Source of the DNA: JBFWNG01 sp050251195
GTDB lineage: Bacteria; Bdellovibrionota_B; Oligoflexia; Oligoflexales; Oligoflexaceae
Length of the DNA stretch: 64,000 nt
Assembly: GCA_050251195.1 (NCBI GenBank)
Contig: JBFWNG010000005.1
Coordinates: 62,001-126,000 of the forward strand
Reading direction: 5' to 3'
Part shown: positions 16,648-25,395 of the stretch, one piece after another
Numbering within the stretch: position 1 is the stretch's first letter
How the letters are laid out: every line of letters begins with the position of its first letter
Program-made: the position numbers and the translations under genes
Notes under the pieces: generated by a model
The model's database searches: none
What the model was told of the DNA's origin: nothing
Seen by the model: only the letters and a program-made list of their open reading frames with translations

Positions 16648-19164
16648 ATGCACAGCAACCAAAACGAGAAAAAACCTTCCTTTCGCTTAGGTCTAAGTCT
16701 CAGAACCCTCACTGTCGTAACAGTCACGCTGGCGGCGACGATGGGCCTTCTTATGTTGTTTTCTCAAACCATCGTGAAGAAGGGGTTTGAGACGGTGGAG
16801 AATCGAGACGCGATGATCAATATCAATCGTCTTCGCGATGCTTTTGCCATGCAGATGGAAAACGTCGAGGTCAAGATCATTGACTGGTCGATGTGGGATG
16901 ACGCATATGTCTACATGCAAGACGGCAATGCTGCGTTTGAAAAGTCTAGCTTAGCTATCAGCTCATTGATGGGGATGAAATTTGAGTTGTTTGTTTGGCG
17001 TTTGCCTGACGGCAAGTTGAGATGGGGAAGAGTATTTGATCTGGAAAACGAGAAAGACCTGCCGCTCGACCCGAAAATTGAAGAATTCTTTAGCGCCAAT
17101 GGTCCTCTCTTCGCCTTTAAAAACGAGGAAGATATAAAAACGGGAATTGTCGATATACCTACACTTGGGCCGACCTTCATTTCAGTTCAGCCCGTATTGA
17201 CGAGTGAAAGCAAGGGACCTATTGTAGGGTCTCTCATCGCTGGACGAGCCATCAATAAGACCATGATCGAGAGATTGATGAAGCTTACTCACCTCGACTT
17301 GGTCTTAAAAACCCCAGAAGAGGCGAAGACTGATCCAAGTTTTTCGAGCGTGATTTCGAAGCTTCAAACCCTTGACGATATGGTTATCAACCCCGTGGAC
17401 GAGGCAACGATTGCTGGTTTCACTATGTTCCAGGATTTGTTCGATAAACCCATTGCTTATGTCGAAATGCGAACGCCAAGGGAGATCCACGCCCAAGGCA
17501 AAACCACGATTAATTCATTTTTCGTTGCCCTTAGTCTTGCCGGCTTGGTCTTTGGCATTGTTGTTCTCTTTACTTTGCAGCGCAGTGTTGTATCACGGGT
17601 GACAAAACTTGCTTCGGCGTTGGGCAATATTCGTCGGAGTTCTGATCTGAGGCTCAGGGTACCGCAATCAGGAAATGACGAAATCTCCGACCTTTCCCTT
17701 ACAACTAATGAAATGTTGGCTTCTATTGAAATTGGACAACAAGCGATTTCCGCTCGAAACCATGACATGAAATTAATATTGGACAATGCCGAGCAGGGAT
17801 TCATCAACGTTGCGCTCGATGGAACAATAGTGGGAGAACGTTCTGCGGTTGTTGATCGCTGGCTTGGTATACCCATGCCAAAGATGAAGGTGTGGGACTA
17901 TGTGAACAAAGGGAACGCTAAGCAAGCCAACCTTTTTAGATTGGGGTGGGATCAACTTCTCGACGGCTTCATGCCGTTTGAAGTTGTGGCCGACCAAATG
18001 CCGAATCGAATCACTATAGGAGAAGACAAGTTTCAGATAACTCTGCGGCCTGTAACGCGAGACCAAAAGCTGGAAAGTATACTGGTGGTTGTGAGCAACA
18101 TCACGGAAGCGGTAAAGGCAGAGGAGAAGGAACGTGAGCAAAAGGAAACAATGAAGGTCGTTCAAAATATCATCGTCGATAAAAACGCGGTATCTGAATT
18201 CTTTGAAGAAACAAGAAAAGGCGTTGAGGTTCTCGTACACAAACGAGCGACATTGTCCCGTCCGACATTGTTGCGACTTCTTCACACGCTGAAGGGCAAC
18301 GCGGCTCAGCAGGGTCTTGAGACCTTTGCCCATCTTTGTCACGACTTGGAATCCAAAATGCTTGAAGACGCAGACGGCGAAATCTCACCGGAGAAATTCG
18401 CGGAAGTAAGCCTCGCCTGGCAAGACGTTGAAGTGCGCTTCACTTCCTTGCTTGAAAACTCAAGCCATGCCCGTCTCGAGGTCGACCGAAACGAGCTCGA
18501 AAGTACGATTACGATGGTAAAGAACAAGGCGCCTCACGAGAATATTTCCCAAGCGCTTATGTCGTGGCAGCTTGAGCCGGTCGGCATCCGCCTTCATAGG
18601 CTTGGAAGAATAGCAGAAGGATTGGGTAAGCGTCTTGGCAAGGGTGACCTGAACATTCAAATCAACGACCACGGAATAAAATTAGACAAGGACGGGTTGG
18701 GTGAGTTTTGGGGAATCATGGTCCACGTTATTCGCAATGCTATCGACCATGGCCTAGAAACTCCTGAAGAGCGAATGGACAAGGACAAGTCGCCCAACGG
18801 ATCAGTAGTTCTTGCGGCGCGAGCTCAGGGCGACGCCCTAGAGATTGCGATCACAGATGACGGTAAGGGCATTGACTGGGCCAGAGTGCAAACAAAAGCT
18901 CGCGAGCGGAACCTTCCGGCCGAAACCAAGAAGGATCTTGCCAACGCGCTTTTTGCCGATGGCGTTTCGACCAAGGATGAGGTTACGGACATTTCCGGCC
19001 GGGGTGTAGGTATGGCTGCCGTGAAGCAGATGACCGAGCAATTAGGCGGAGAAATCAAAGTAGATTCCGAGAAGGACAAAGGAACAACCTTTAGTTTCAT
19101 TTTTCCAAGTACGGCGGTGAAATTTTCGGTACCTAACCTTACGATGTTCAAGAAAGCCAGTTAG
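16648..19164 (+). CDS. CHASE4-HAMP-PAS-Hpt-CheA-like histidine kinase
   Basis: An 838-residue membrane sensor. TM1 is at about residues 19-40. A CHASE4 periplasmic domain follows (hallmark VKIIDWSMWDDAYVYMQ near 75-91). TM2 is at about 290-311, then HAMP (318-365) and a degenerate PAS-like segment (370-490). The C-terminal half is unusual: an Hpt domain with a phosphorylatable His in HTLKGNA (H546), then a CheA-type ATPase with N box VIRNAIDHGLE, G1 DDGKGID and G2 SGRGVGMAAVK. There is no HisKA dimerisation domain, CheW-like domain or receiver, so it is not a chemotaxis CheA. It probably passes phosphate from its own Hpt to a separate receiver encoded elsewhere. Confidence 0.87.
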   Translation: MHSNQNEKKPSFRLGLSLRTLTVVTVTLAATMGLLMLFSQTIVKKGFETVENRDAMININRLRDAFAMQMENVEVKIIDWSMWDDAYVYMQDGNAAFEKSSLAISSLMGMKFELFVWRLPDGKLRWGRVFDLENEKDLPLDPKIEEFFSANGPLFAFKNEEDIKTGIVDIPTLGPTFISVQPVLTSESKGPIVGSLIAGRAINKTMIERLMKLTHLDLVLKTPEEAKTDPSFSSVISKLQTLDDMVINPVDEATIAGFTMFQDLFDKPIAYVEMRTPREIHAQGKTTINSFFVALSLAGLVFGIVVLFTLQRSVVSRVTKLASALGNIRRSSDLRLRVPQSGNDEISDLSLTTNEMLASIEIGQQAISARNHDMKLILDNAEQGFINVALDGTIVGERSAVVDRWLGIPMPKMKVWDYVNKGNAKQANLFRLGWDQLLDGFMPFEVVADQMPNRITIGEDKFQITLRPVTRDQKLESILVVVSNITEAVKAEEKEREQKETMKVVQNIIVDKNAVSEFFEETRKGVEVLVHKRATLSRPTLLRLLHTLKGNAAQQGLETFAHLCHDLESKMLEDADGEISPEKFAEVSLAWQDVEVRFTSLLENSSHARLEVDRNELESTITMVKNKAPHENISQALMSWQLEPVGIRLHRLGRIAEGLGKRLGKGDLNIQINDHGIKLDKDGLGEFWGIMVHVIRNAIDHGLETPEERMDKDKSPNGSVVLAARAQGDALEIAITDDGKGIDWARVQTKARERNLPAETKKDLANALFADGVSTKDEVTDISGRGVGMAAVKQMTEQLGGEIKVDSEKDKGTTFSFIFPSTAVKFSVPNLTMFKKAS

Positions 19165-19186
19165 GCCGCTGTCGGCCTGAATTTAA

Positions 19187-19218
19187 CGGAACGTTCCCTA
19201 ATAAGATGGAGCGTTCCG
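19187..19218. promoter_or_regulatory. Inverted repeat / paired palindromes upstream of P450 gene
   Basis: GGAACGTTCC (19188-19197) and GGAGCGTTCC (19208-19217) lie 20 bp apart, two helical turns, separated by CTAATAAGAT. Together they also form an 11-bp stem with one G-T pair and a ten-base loop. CCCTAATAAGAT recurs at 19251-19262, 55 bp further on. It may be the terminator of the kinase gene (no T run, so weak) or an operator for the P450 gene at 19360. Confidence 0.4.
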
Positions 19219-19359
19219 GGCAGTAGAGATTTGCACCAAGTCTATCCGAACCCTAATAAGATAACGACAACCCCTCCTGGTTCCACGCTATAAAAGTTGA
19301 ATTTAATTTCAAATACGATATTTTGACATCGTTCTTTCCGTCATAAAGGAGAATCACGG

Positions 19360-20583
19360 ATGGAAATCATAGATATCAGTGCTTCCCAATTTAGAAACAG
19401 TCCTTATACATGTCTCGATACAGTCCGCCAAGCTGGGCCATTTTGTATGGTAGAGCCAAACGGCTTTCTTGGTGTCACGCGTTACAAAGACGTTCTTGCT
19501 GTGCTGAAAAATCCGCAAGTGTATTCTTCAGCCGGCCTAGAGCGGGTGTTTCCGCCTCTAAAAGGTGCGGAGCTTTTTACGCGCAATTCCGTCCTGCTCG
19601 GTAGCGATCCTCCCAGCCACACCAGAGTACGTCGCCTCGTTCAACGCTCTTTTACCATAAAGGAAATGGCGGGATGGGAACCTAAAATCGAGAAACTAAC
19701 GAGTGCCTTGATAAATAAATTGGTCTCAAAACCGACATTTGATCTCATAAATGAATTGGCTATGCCACTACCCGTAACGGTGATCTCTGAGCTCCTCGGC
19801 GTTGATCAAGGTATGCAGCAGGATTTTAAACGGTGGTCGGATGATTTGGTGAGCGTTCGAACGGTCCAAGTAGCGCCTCCTTCCGAGTGGAAGGATCGTA
19901 GGGAAAAAGAGATCGTTAAGAGTTGTGATGAGTTTCGTGAGTATTTCGAGAGTGTGATAGCGCAGCGCAGAAGCGATAAAACCGGCTCCGACCTCATCTC
20001 AACCATGGTGCGAGCAAGCGAGGATGACGACGTTTTGAAGCCAGACGAAGTATTGGGGTTGGCGAGACTGATGCTAGTCGCTGGCAATGAAACCACGACC
20101 AACCTTATTGGCAATGCAGTTACTGCCTTGTTAAATCATCCAAGCCAATGGCGGGATTTGGTCAACAATCCATCTCTTGCCGATGCAGTGATCGAGGAAA
20201 CGTTGCGATGGGATCCTCCCGTTATTCATGTCACACGCCGCGTTGCCCAAAATACTGAACTCGCTGGAATGTCCATTGCTGAAGGTACGATAGTAGCGCC
20301 GCTCCTTGCCTCGGCGAATCGCGATCCCGAGAAGTTTGAGGAACCCGACCGCTTTGACATCTATCGCAACTCCCGCGAGCATCTGGCTTTCGGAGCCGGA
20401 GTTCACGTATGTATTGGTGCCGCGCTATCACGCATGGAGGCGCGGATTGCATTGAGGCAGCTGGCAGAAAAAGTCAGCAACTTGGCGTTGGGTCCAGGTG
20501 AGGCAGATCGTCTCGAGGCATTGGCATTTCGTGGTCACCGGTCGTTGCCGCTTTGTCGCGGCAATGTTGGCGATACCCACTAG
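19360..20583 (+). CDS. Cytochrome P450
   Basis: A 407-residue soluble bacterial P450, a monooxygenase that uses heme and an external redox partner. The heme loop FGAGVHVCIGAALSRME holds the thiolate Cys351. The I-helix oxygen-binding motif is AGNETT (241-246), and the K-helix ExxR is ETLR (280-283). The sequence LLGSDPPSHTRVRRLVQRSFT in the C-helix region is typical of class I secondary-metabolism P450s such as CYP107. AGGAG precedes the ATG. Its stop overlaps by four bases the end of the ACP gene on the other strand, so it closes the biosynthetic cluster and probably tailors its product. No ferredoxin gene is nearby. Confidence 0.93.
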   Translation: MEIIDISASQFRNSPYTCLDTVRQAGPFCMVEPNGFLGVTRYKDVLAVLKNPQVYSSAGLERVFPPLKGAELFTRNSVLLGSDPPSHTRVRRLVQRSFTIKEMAGWEPKIEKLTSALINKLVSKPTFDLINELAMPLPVTVISELLGVDQGMQQDFKRWSDDLVSVRTVQVAPPSEWKDRREKEIVKSCDEFREYFESVIAQRRSDKTGSDLISTMVRASEDDDVLKPDEVLGLARLMLVAGNETTTNLIGNAVTALLNHPSQWRDLVNNPSLADAVIEETLRWDPPVIHVTRRVAQNTELAGMSIAEGTIVAPLLASANRDPEKFEEPDRFDIYRNSREHLAFGAGVHVCIGAALSRMEARIALRQLAEKVSNLALGPGEADRLEALAFRGHRSLPLCRGNVGDTH

Positions 20584-20882
20584 AACGTTGTTGAAAGGAA
20601 CTTTTGGGTTAGTTTTGGATCGGCCTTTTTGTAAAGGAACTTCGAGAGCGCTGTGAATGAACCGAAAATGGATCTGGCAGTTGAGGCGTTCTCAACCTTT
20701 ATTCCGAAGTGTTCATTTATTTTTGAAACTATCTCCAGCGCATCAAGGCTATCCAGAGGAAGCGCACCAGGCCCATTAATCAGGGGTTCGTCGTTATTGA
20801 TGTCGCTGACAGTCACGTTCTTTACGTCACAGGCCTTGATGACCATTTCTTTGAGTTTTTCTCGCAGCAAGTCCTCGTTCAT
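20580..20882 (-). CDS. Acyl carrier protein
   Basis: A 100-residue carrier protein. The phosphopantetheine attachment site is the Ser of LPLDSLDALEIV (Ser45 with the chosen start), followed by the usual recognition helix II. The C-terminal 25 residues are longer and more basic than in a housekeeping ACP. The ATG at 20882 overlaps the permease stop as ATGA and has a GGAG site, so I prefer it to an ATG four codons upstream. It is the last gene of the seven-gene minus-strand operon and presumably tethers the acyl chain made by the ketosynthases and used by the BtrH-like acyltransferase. Confidence 0.85.
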   Translation of the reverse strand: MNEDLLREKLKEMVIKACDVKNVTVSDINNDEPLINGPGALPLDSLDALEIVSKINEHFGIKVENASTARSIFGSFTALSKFLYKKADPKLTQKFLSTTF

Positions 20883-22069
20883 GAGCGGCTCCATCGAAAT
20901 TTAAGAAGACCAATACAAAAACAAACAACAGCGAATCCGGCTAGAACAAGGCATTCTTGCAGGACCTCGGAAAGACCGTCCGCCCTCAAGAAGACCGACT
21001 GATAAGCCTCGAGCCCCCAGTGCAAAGGCGATAACATGGCGAGGGATTGCATGGCTGAAGGCATCGCAAATCTGGGTATCATGACGCCGCCTATAACCGC
21101 CAAAATGACGATGGATAAAGATCCGAATCCTGCCGCTTGTTCGCTTGTCTTGGTCATTGTAGAAATAAGTAGAGCATATCCCAGCGCTGCTAAACTGCAG
21201 GATACTGTAACGAGTACGAGCGCGGCGTTGATCTCGCCAATCTCAAATTGTACGCCGTTGAGAAGCGGGGCTGCTAGAACGCCGACTGTGAGCATGCAAA
21301 TGAATTGCAGCAGATTTACAAATAAGTATGGCAACATTTTCCCCGCCAAAATCACGCTTTTTCGCACTGGATAGCTTAAAATTCTATCCGTAATGCCGCT
21401 TTCTCGATCGCGAAAAATGCTGTTTGAAATAGGTACGACAATAAAAAACATTGCAAATAAAGTCCAGGCAGGCACGGTCTGTTGTACGGGGTTAGGAACA
21501 ATTGTCCCTTCTTCCACCTCTTGGACGTAGTCGAGGATATTTATAAACTTAGGTTTAATTTGGCCGTGGCTTACGTCTTCAATTTGCTGCGACAATTTCT
21601 CGAGAGTTATGTCGTGGAATGCTCTGCTCAGTTCGAGGAGAAAGACTTTGCGATAGGAGTTATCAAGTACCTTGGAGAATTTGACTTTGATCTTGTCGGT
21701 GAAAAGCTCGCTTTGAGGACGATTCAAGTCTTTGAGTACCGTAGAATCAACTTTCGGAATCCATATGTCGATATGTCTTTCTTGTTTATCGTCGCCTAGA
21801 GCGGAAGCGGCTTTTACTCCTTCCTCAAACTGGAGTTTGTAGCCCTCACTTTCGAAGTGGGATTTGATTTGATCGGAAATTTCGCTTGTTTCCTCTACTT
21901 GGATTCTTAACGACAGGTTCTTTCCCATCTTGTCAAAGTAGATATCGGTTAAGGCCAGCGTTAGAAGCATTATCAGGGCTGCTGGCATGATGAATAACAA
22001 GGCCAGAGCGCGTTTGTCGCGCCATAACACGAGAATTTCCTGCCACATCACCGCAAAAACCAACTGCAT
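20879..22069 (-). CDS. ABC-2 type transporter permease
   Basis: A 396-residue membrane permease of the ABC-2 family. It has one N-terminal helix (LALLFIMPAALIMLLTLALT, about 22-41), a soluble domain of about 150 residues outside the membrane, then five helices from about 205 to 390. The conserved FFIVVPISNSIFRDRESGITDRILSYPVRKS segment is the typical ABC-2 cytoplasmic coupling region. With the ATPase encoded six bases upstream it should export the cluster's lipid-like product. Translation is coupled to the ACP gene through an ATGA overlap. Confidence 0.88.
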   Translation of the reverse strand: MQLVFAVMWQEILVLWRDKRALALLFIMPAALIMLLTLALTDIYFDKMGKNLSLRIQVEETSEISDQIKSHFESEGYKLQFEEGVKAASALGDDKQERHIDIWIPKVDSTVLKDLNRPQSELFTDKIKVKFSKVLDNSYRKVFLLELSRAFHDITLEKLSQQIEDVSHGQIKPKFINILDYVQEVEEGTIVPNPVQQTVPAWTLFAMFFIVVPISNSIFRDRESGITDRILSYPVRKSVILAGKMLPYLFVNLLQFICMLTVGVLAAPLLNGVQFEIGEINAALVLVTVSCSLAALGYALLISTMTKTSEQAAGFGSLSIVILAVIGGVMIPRFAMPSAMQSLAMLSPLHWGLEAYQSVFLRADGLSEVLQECLVLAGFAVVCFCIGLLKFRWSRS

Positions 22070-22075
22070 TTTTCC

Positions 22076-22819
22076 TCACCTATCCCGAAGCGACGGACCC
22101 GTCAGGTTCGCGAATACTTCTTCCAAGGAATCTTTGTTCTTTGAATATTCATGAAGTAACGATTGCTTGTCCGTGTCCACCAATATTCGGCCATGGTCCA
22201 TAATGGCGATTCGATCACAGAGCTTTTCCACTTCCTCAAGATAATGAGATGTATAGACGAGCGTTAGACCTTTTTGCTTCAGCTCAAGTAGCTTGTCAAA
22301 GATCAAACGTCGAGACTGCTGATCGACGCCTGTCGTCGGCTCGTCCAAAATAAGAAGCTCCGGGTCGCCGAGCAGAGCAACGGCTAGATTAAGACGTCGT
22401 TTCATACCGCCGGAAAATTGCATGACCGCTTTCCTTCGAGAACCGCTCAGGGACACTGTTTCAAGCACCTCGTCGATCTTGGTTTTGATGTTCTTGACTT
22501 TGGCGAGTTTAGCAAAGAAGCGCAGGTTTTGCTCAGCGGTAAGGGTCAAGTATAGGGCAATATCTTGGGGGACATAGCCGATCTTTCTTTTGTCGAAATT
22601 AGCTGATTCAATATTTTTGCCAAACACTTTGATGCCAGAGTTTTGCTTCTTTATCAGACCCGCCAACAAATTTAGGAATGTGGTTTTTCCGGCGCCGTTC
22701 GGACCTAGTAAAGCGAAAAAGGAACCGGTGGGGATGTTCAAGTTGAAGTTGTTAAGCGCATGAGTCTTAGCAGTTTTATACAAGAAGTTTAGATTAGAAA
22801 CTTCGACGGCATTTGTCAT
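22076..22819 (-). CDS. ABC transporter ATP-binding protein
   Basis: A 247-residue ATPase of the drug/lipid exporter type. Walker A is GPNGAGKTT, the Q-loop is YVPQDIALY, the signature is FSGGMKRRL, and Walker B is LLILDEPT followed by the D-loop and a switch His in VYTSH. The frame can start at a TTG at 22825, but the ATG at 22819 overlaps the upstream stop as ATGA, which is the pattern in this operon. It partners with the ABC-2 permease next door. Confidence 0.92.
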   Translation of the reverse strand: MTNAVEVSNLNFLYKTAKTHALNNFNLNIPTGSFFALLGPNGAGKTTFLNLLAGLIKKQNSGIKVFGKNIESANFDKRKIGYVPQDIALYLTLTAEQNLRFFAKLAKVKNIKTKIDEVLETVSLSGSRRKAVMQFSGGMKRRLNLAVALLGDPELLILDEPTTGVDQQSRRLIFDKLLELKQKGLTLVYTSHYLEEVEKLCDRIAIMDHGRILVDTDKQSLLHEYSKNKDSLEEVFANLTGPSLRDR

Positions 22820-23841
22820 AGACAACGCTCTTGAAGAAAGAGATAGAATTGCTTCTCTGAGTTTGAAATGTTTCGCAATATCTCCCCGAGTTTTGGGAAA
22901 TTACCGATCTCGCGTTTTTTACACGTTCGGGCTGCTTCTGTCCCAAAATGTCGCCATTGGTCGCCCACTTCTTCGATCATCATGGAGGCCTCAGCGAGTT
23001 CGGGACTTGCTAGAATCCGACCGCTTTCTTGCAGAAAGCTGGCATAAAGATAGCGAAATCCGGCTCCGCCCGTGCCAACCTCTTCCTGCATGCGGACAAT
23101 GCTCGCTAAATATTGGTAGAGTGTGTCTTCGTCTTTTATTTTGTCGGGCCACACTGCAAGCTGCTGTCCAAGAAAGTTTATGCCGCGAACGCCCAAATAG
23201 GGGACGCGAGGGCCCAACATGCTGCGGCATGTTTGACGTATGCCCGCTTTGATCGCGGATTTCAGGTTTGCGCTCGTTTCGGTAGCGTCCTTCGGATAAT
23301 AAATAAGCCCTCGTGGCGCCAAGGGACCGCGCGAAAAGCGCGCCCTATTTATCGCTTCTTTTTGGCAGGTGACTGTTTCTTCCAGACAAGGGTCACTTAC
23401 TCTGTAAGCGCCAGCCTCGTCCTTGCCGAAGACGATAATGTTGTGGGCGTTGAAGTGGAATCGAAATCGCCTAGGTACATAGGGCAACCAGAATATGTTG
23501 GTTTGGATGCCTACCGATTGGTCGCGATCTGCGAGTTGGTCTAAACGACGTATTCCAGATTCTTTCCAGAGAAAGCGTTCCTTGCTATAGGAGATCCCCA
23601 GCCGCTTGCAGGTTTTTTGAAAAATAGTTCCGGGAAAGGATCTAAAGCTGATCAAGGGCAACCCCATGACCTTTACAAAGGGCGCATAAACAAAAAACAG
23701 GCCGCTGCCGATGCCCAAACACATTGCTTCGGAAATTGAAACGCCGATGTTATTGAGGAGCGAACTGGTCACCCCGGATTCACAATGGGCCGCATGAAAA
23801 TGCTTAAAGCTTCCATCGGGCATCGTCGGGTCTAAGGTCAT
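22816..23841 (-). CDS. BtrH-like acyltransferase (BtrH N-terminal / DUF4872 type)
   Basis: A 341-residue protein resembling BtrH of butirosin biosynthesis, an acyl-ACP:aminoglycoside acyltransferase with a papain-like fold. The N-terminal region AAHCESGVTSSLLNNIGVSISEAMCLGIGSGLFFVY is the BtrH signature. A Cys-His-Asp triad can be traced: Cys20 (HCES), His133 (FNAHNIIVFGKD) and Asp150 (YRVSDPCLE). The C-terminal half is helical, as in DUF4872. It would move an acyl group from the cluster's ACP to an amine or hydroxyl acceptor. It overlaps both neighbours by ATGA. The acceptor is not indicated by the sequence. Confidence 0.8.
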   Translation of the reverse strand: MTLDPTMPDGSFKHFHAAHCESGVTSSLLNNIGVSISEAMCLGIGSGLFFVYAPFVKVMGLPLISFRSFPGTIFQKTCKRLGISYSKERFLWKESGIRRLDQLADRDQSVGIQTNIFWLPYVPRRFRFHFNAHNIIVFGKDEAGAYRVSDPCLEETVTCQKEAINRARFSRGPLAPRGLIYYPKDATETSANLKSAIKAGIRQTCRSMLGPRVPYLGVRGINFLGQQLAVWPDKIKDEDTLYQYLASIVRMQEEVGTGGAGFRYLYASFLQESGRILASPELAEASMMIEEVGDQWRHFGTEAARTCKKREIGNFPKLGEILRNISNSEKQFYLFLQERCL

Positions 23842-24248
23842 ATTGTATCTCTTTTTGGTGTTGCCCGAAGTGTTTCCAAGGAAATGTTAAAGAAGTCAGC
23901 GTACTTTTTTAATGTTTTTTCGGGCATCGTGGAGAATTTTTTCGGCCGTAAATGCTGACGAACCTGCCAGGTCCAAAGTCCAACATTGCTGGCGAGGTTC
24001 TTGGGTTCAAGCAAATAAAGTTCGAGATAATATGCAAGCGGGCTTAGCTCGCCGCTGACGACTTTACGGTATGTTGCTTCGATTTTCTTTTCTATCGACT
24101 GCCAGGCGACGTCCATGACTTCACGTTCAACTGAATCACCATTAGACGTGTAACCGACAACATCGCCGTTTTCACTTCGGCCATAGCGTAGCTTTCTCAG
24201 TCCCTCGTAGTTTTGGTCGTTGTCTTGAGGTATTTCAAACGCCTTCAT
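23838..24248 (-). CDS. Unknown 136-residue protein in the biosynthetic operon
   Basis: A 136-residue, mostly helical soluble protein of no family I recognise. It carries a conserved-looking central part (SPLAYYLELYLLEPKNLASNVGLWTWQVRQHL) and a C-terminal segment (MPEKTLKKYADFFNISLETLRA) that could be a small helix-turn-helix-like unit. It has no signal peptide or membrane helix. It overlaps the DarB-like gene by 14 bases and the BtrH-like gene by four, so it is made together with the enzymes. A regulatory, chaperone or accessory role is possible; none is shown. Confidence 0.7.
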   Translation of the reverse strand: MKAFEIPQDNDQNYEGLRKLRYGRSENGDVVGYTSNGDSVEREVMDVAWQSIEKKIEATYRKVVSGELSPLAYYLELYLLEPKNLASNVGLWTWQVRQHLRPKKFSTMPEKTLKKYADFFNISLETLRATPKRDTI

Positions 24249-25395
24249 CGCCGTCTATCACTGTGAGGTAAAAGTATGAGACTGAAAATCGCGAACTTTC
24301 AGGCACAAAGCAGAGGATCTTTTGTCCGTGCTCCAGCTTTCCAGATGTCATCAATCCTTCAAGGGAGATAAATATTGAGGCGGATCCCACATTGCCCTTT
24401 TCAGTTAGATTGGTGAACCATTTCTCATAAGGTATCTCGAAGCCGATTCTCGTGAGCCCGTCATAAACACGCGGTTTGAAATACTTGGAGGAGTAATGAG
24501 GCACAAAAAAATCAATGTCTGAAGGCTTTAACTCCCTCTTTTCGGCTATTTTTGCGAAGGCTTTGCAAATGACGTATTCCACAATATGCTCATTGAGCAA
24601 TTGTACATCCTGGGCGATGTTCATCACGCCCGTGGAAGAAAGGTGGTTGCGATCAACGTCGAGCCAACTTTGAGTCGAGCCGTCGTTTTTCTTAAGGCAG
24701 CCGGCGTACATGCAGGTCGGCATTTCATTAGCATACGAGATAGAGTCAATCCATTCTATTTTCAGGCTGGGGCGATTCTTGTTTGGGCGTCCTTGCAACA
24801 GCAAAGCAGCGGCACCGTCTGACAGCATCCATCTCAAGAAGTGCTGGCCAAAACCCTGATTAGGCTCCGCTTCCACGAGTTCGTCTGTCGGTTCTTTCGA
24901 GTTTAGAAAGTTTTCGGAACGCAAGTACTTGGACGCTATTTCCGAGCCCGTGACGACTGCCTGCTTGTCAGGATTTGCTTGCAGATAGAGATAGGCATAT
25001 TTTAGCGCGCCGACTGAACTCCCGCACACACCCGATACGCTGAGAACTTCGCAAGGATCGATGCCCAACTCGCCGTGGACCATTGCAGCATGCGAAGGGA
25101 AAAGTTGATCGGGACCAGACGTGCCGCAAGCTAGAAGATCGACTTCATTTCCTTGAAGATCATTTTTTGCCAGCAGTCCGCGTACAGCGACCGCGGAGAG
25201 TTCGGAATTAGAGTGAGTTGGTTTTCCCGTTTCACGATTAATGGCGTAATATCGGGCTTCAATGCCGTTATTTCTTAAGACAAGCCTTCGAGCTTTTGTA
25301 GCCGAACCGGGAACGACTCCCAACACGTTTTCAATTTGATCATTGAAAACCGGTTCATTCGGCAAAAAAACGTTGATGCCGTTCACGTATACCAT
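24235..25395 (-). CDS. StlD/DarB-like beta-ketoacyl-ACP synthase III
   Basis: A 386-residue KAS III-like ketosynthase of the StlD/DarB type. In dialkylresorcinol and stilbene pathways DarB/StlD condenses two acyl-derived units with DarA/StlC-type partners to build the ring. The catalytic triad is present: Cys124 (SVSGVCGSSVGALKYA), His300 (VPHYSSKYF) and Asn335 (EKGNVGSASIF). The opening MVYVNGINVFLPNEPV and RRLVLRNNGIEARYYAI are DarB-like. It overlaps the DarA-like gene by 13 bases. The pairing with DarA makes the subfamily call strong, but no aromatase (DarC-type) gene is seen in the window. Confidence 0.88.
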   Translation of the reverse strand: MVYVNGINVFLPNEPVFNDQIENVLGVVPGSATKARRLVLRNNGIEARYYAINRETGKPTHSNSELSAVAVRGLLAKNDLQGNEVDLLACGTSGPDQLFPSHAAMVHGELGIDPCEVLSVSGVCGSSVGALKYAYLYLQANPDKQAVVTGSEIASKYLRSENFLNSKEPTDELVEAEPNQGFGQHFLRWMLSDGAAALLLQGRPNKNRPSLKIEWIDSISYANEMPTCMYAGCLKKNDGSTQSWLDVDRNHLSSTGVMNIAQDVQLLNEHIVEYVICKAFAKIAEKRELKPSDIDFFVPHYSSKYFKPRVYDGLTRIGFEIPYEKWFTNLTEKGNVGSASIFISLEGLMTSGKLEHGQKILCFVPESSRFSVSYFYLTVIDGDEGV

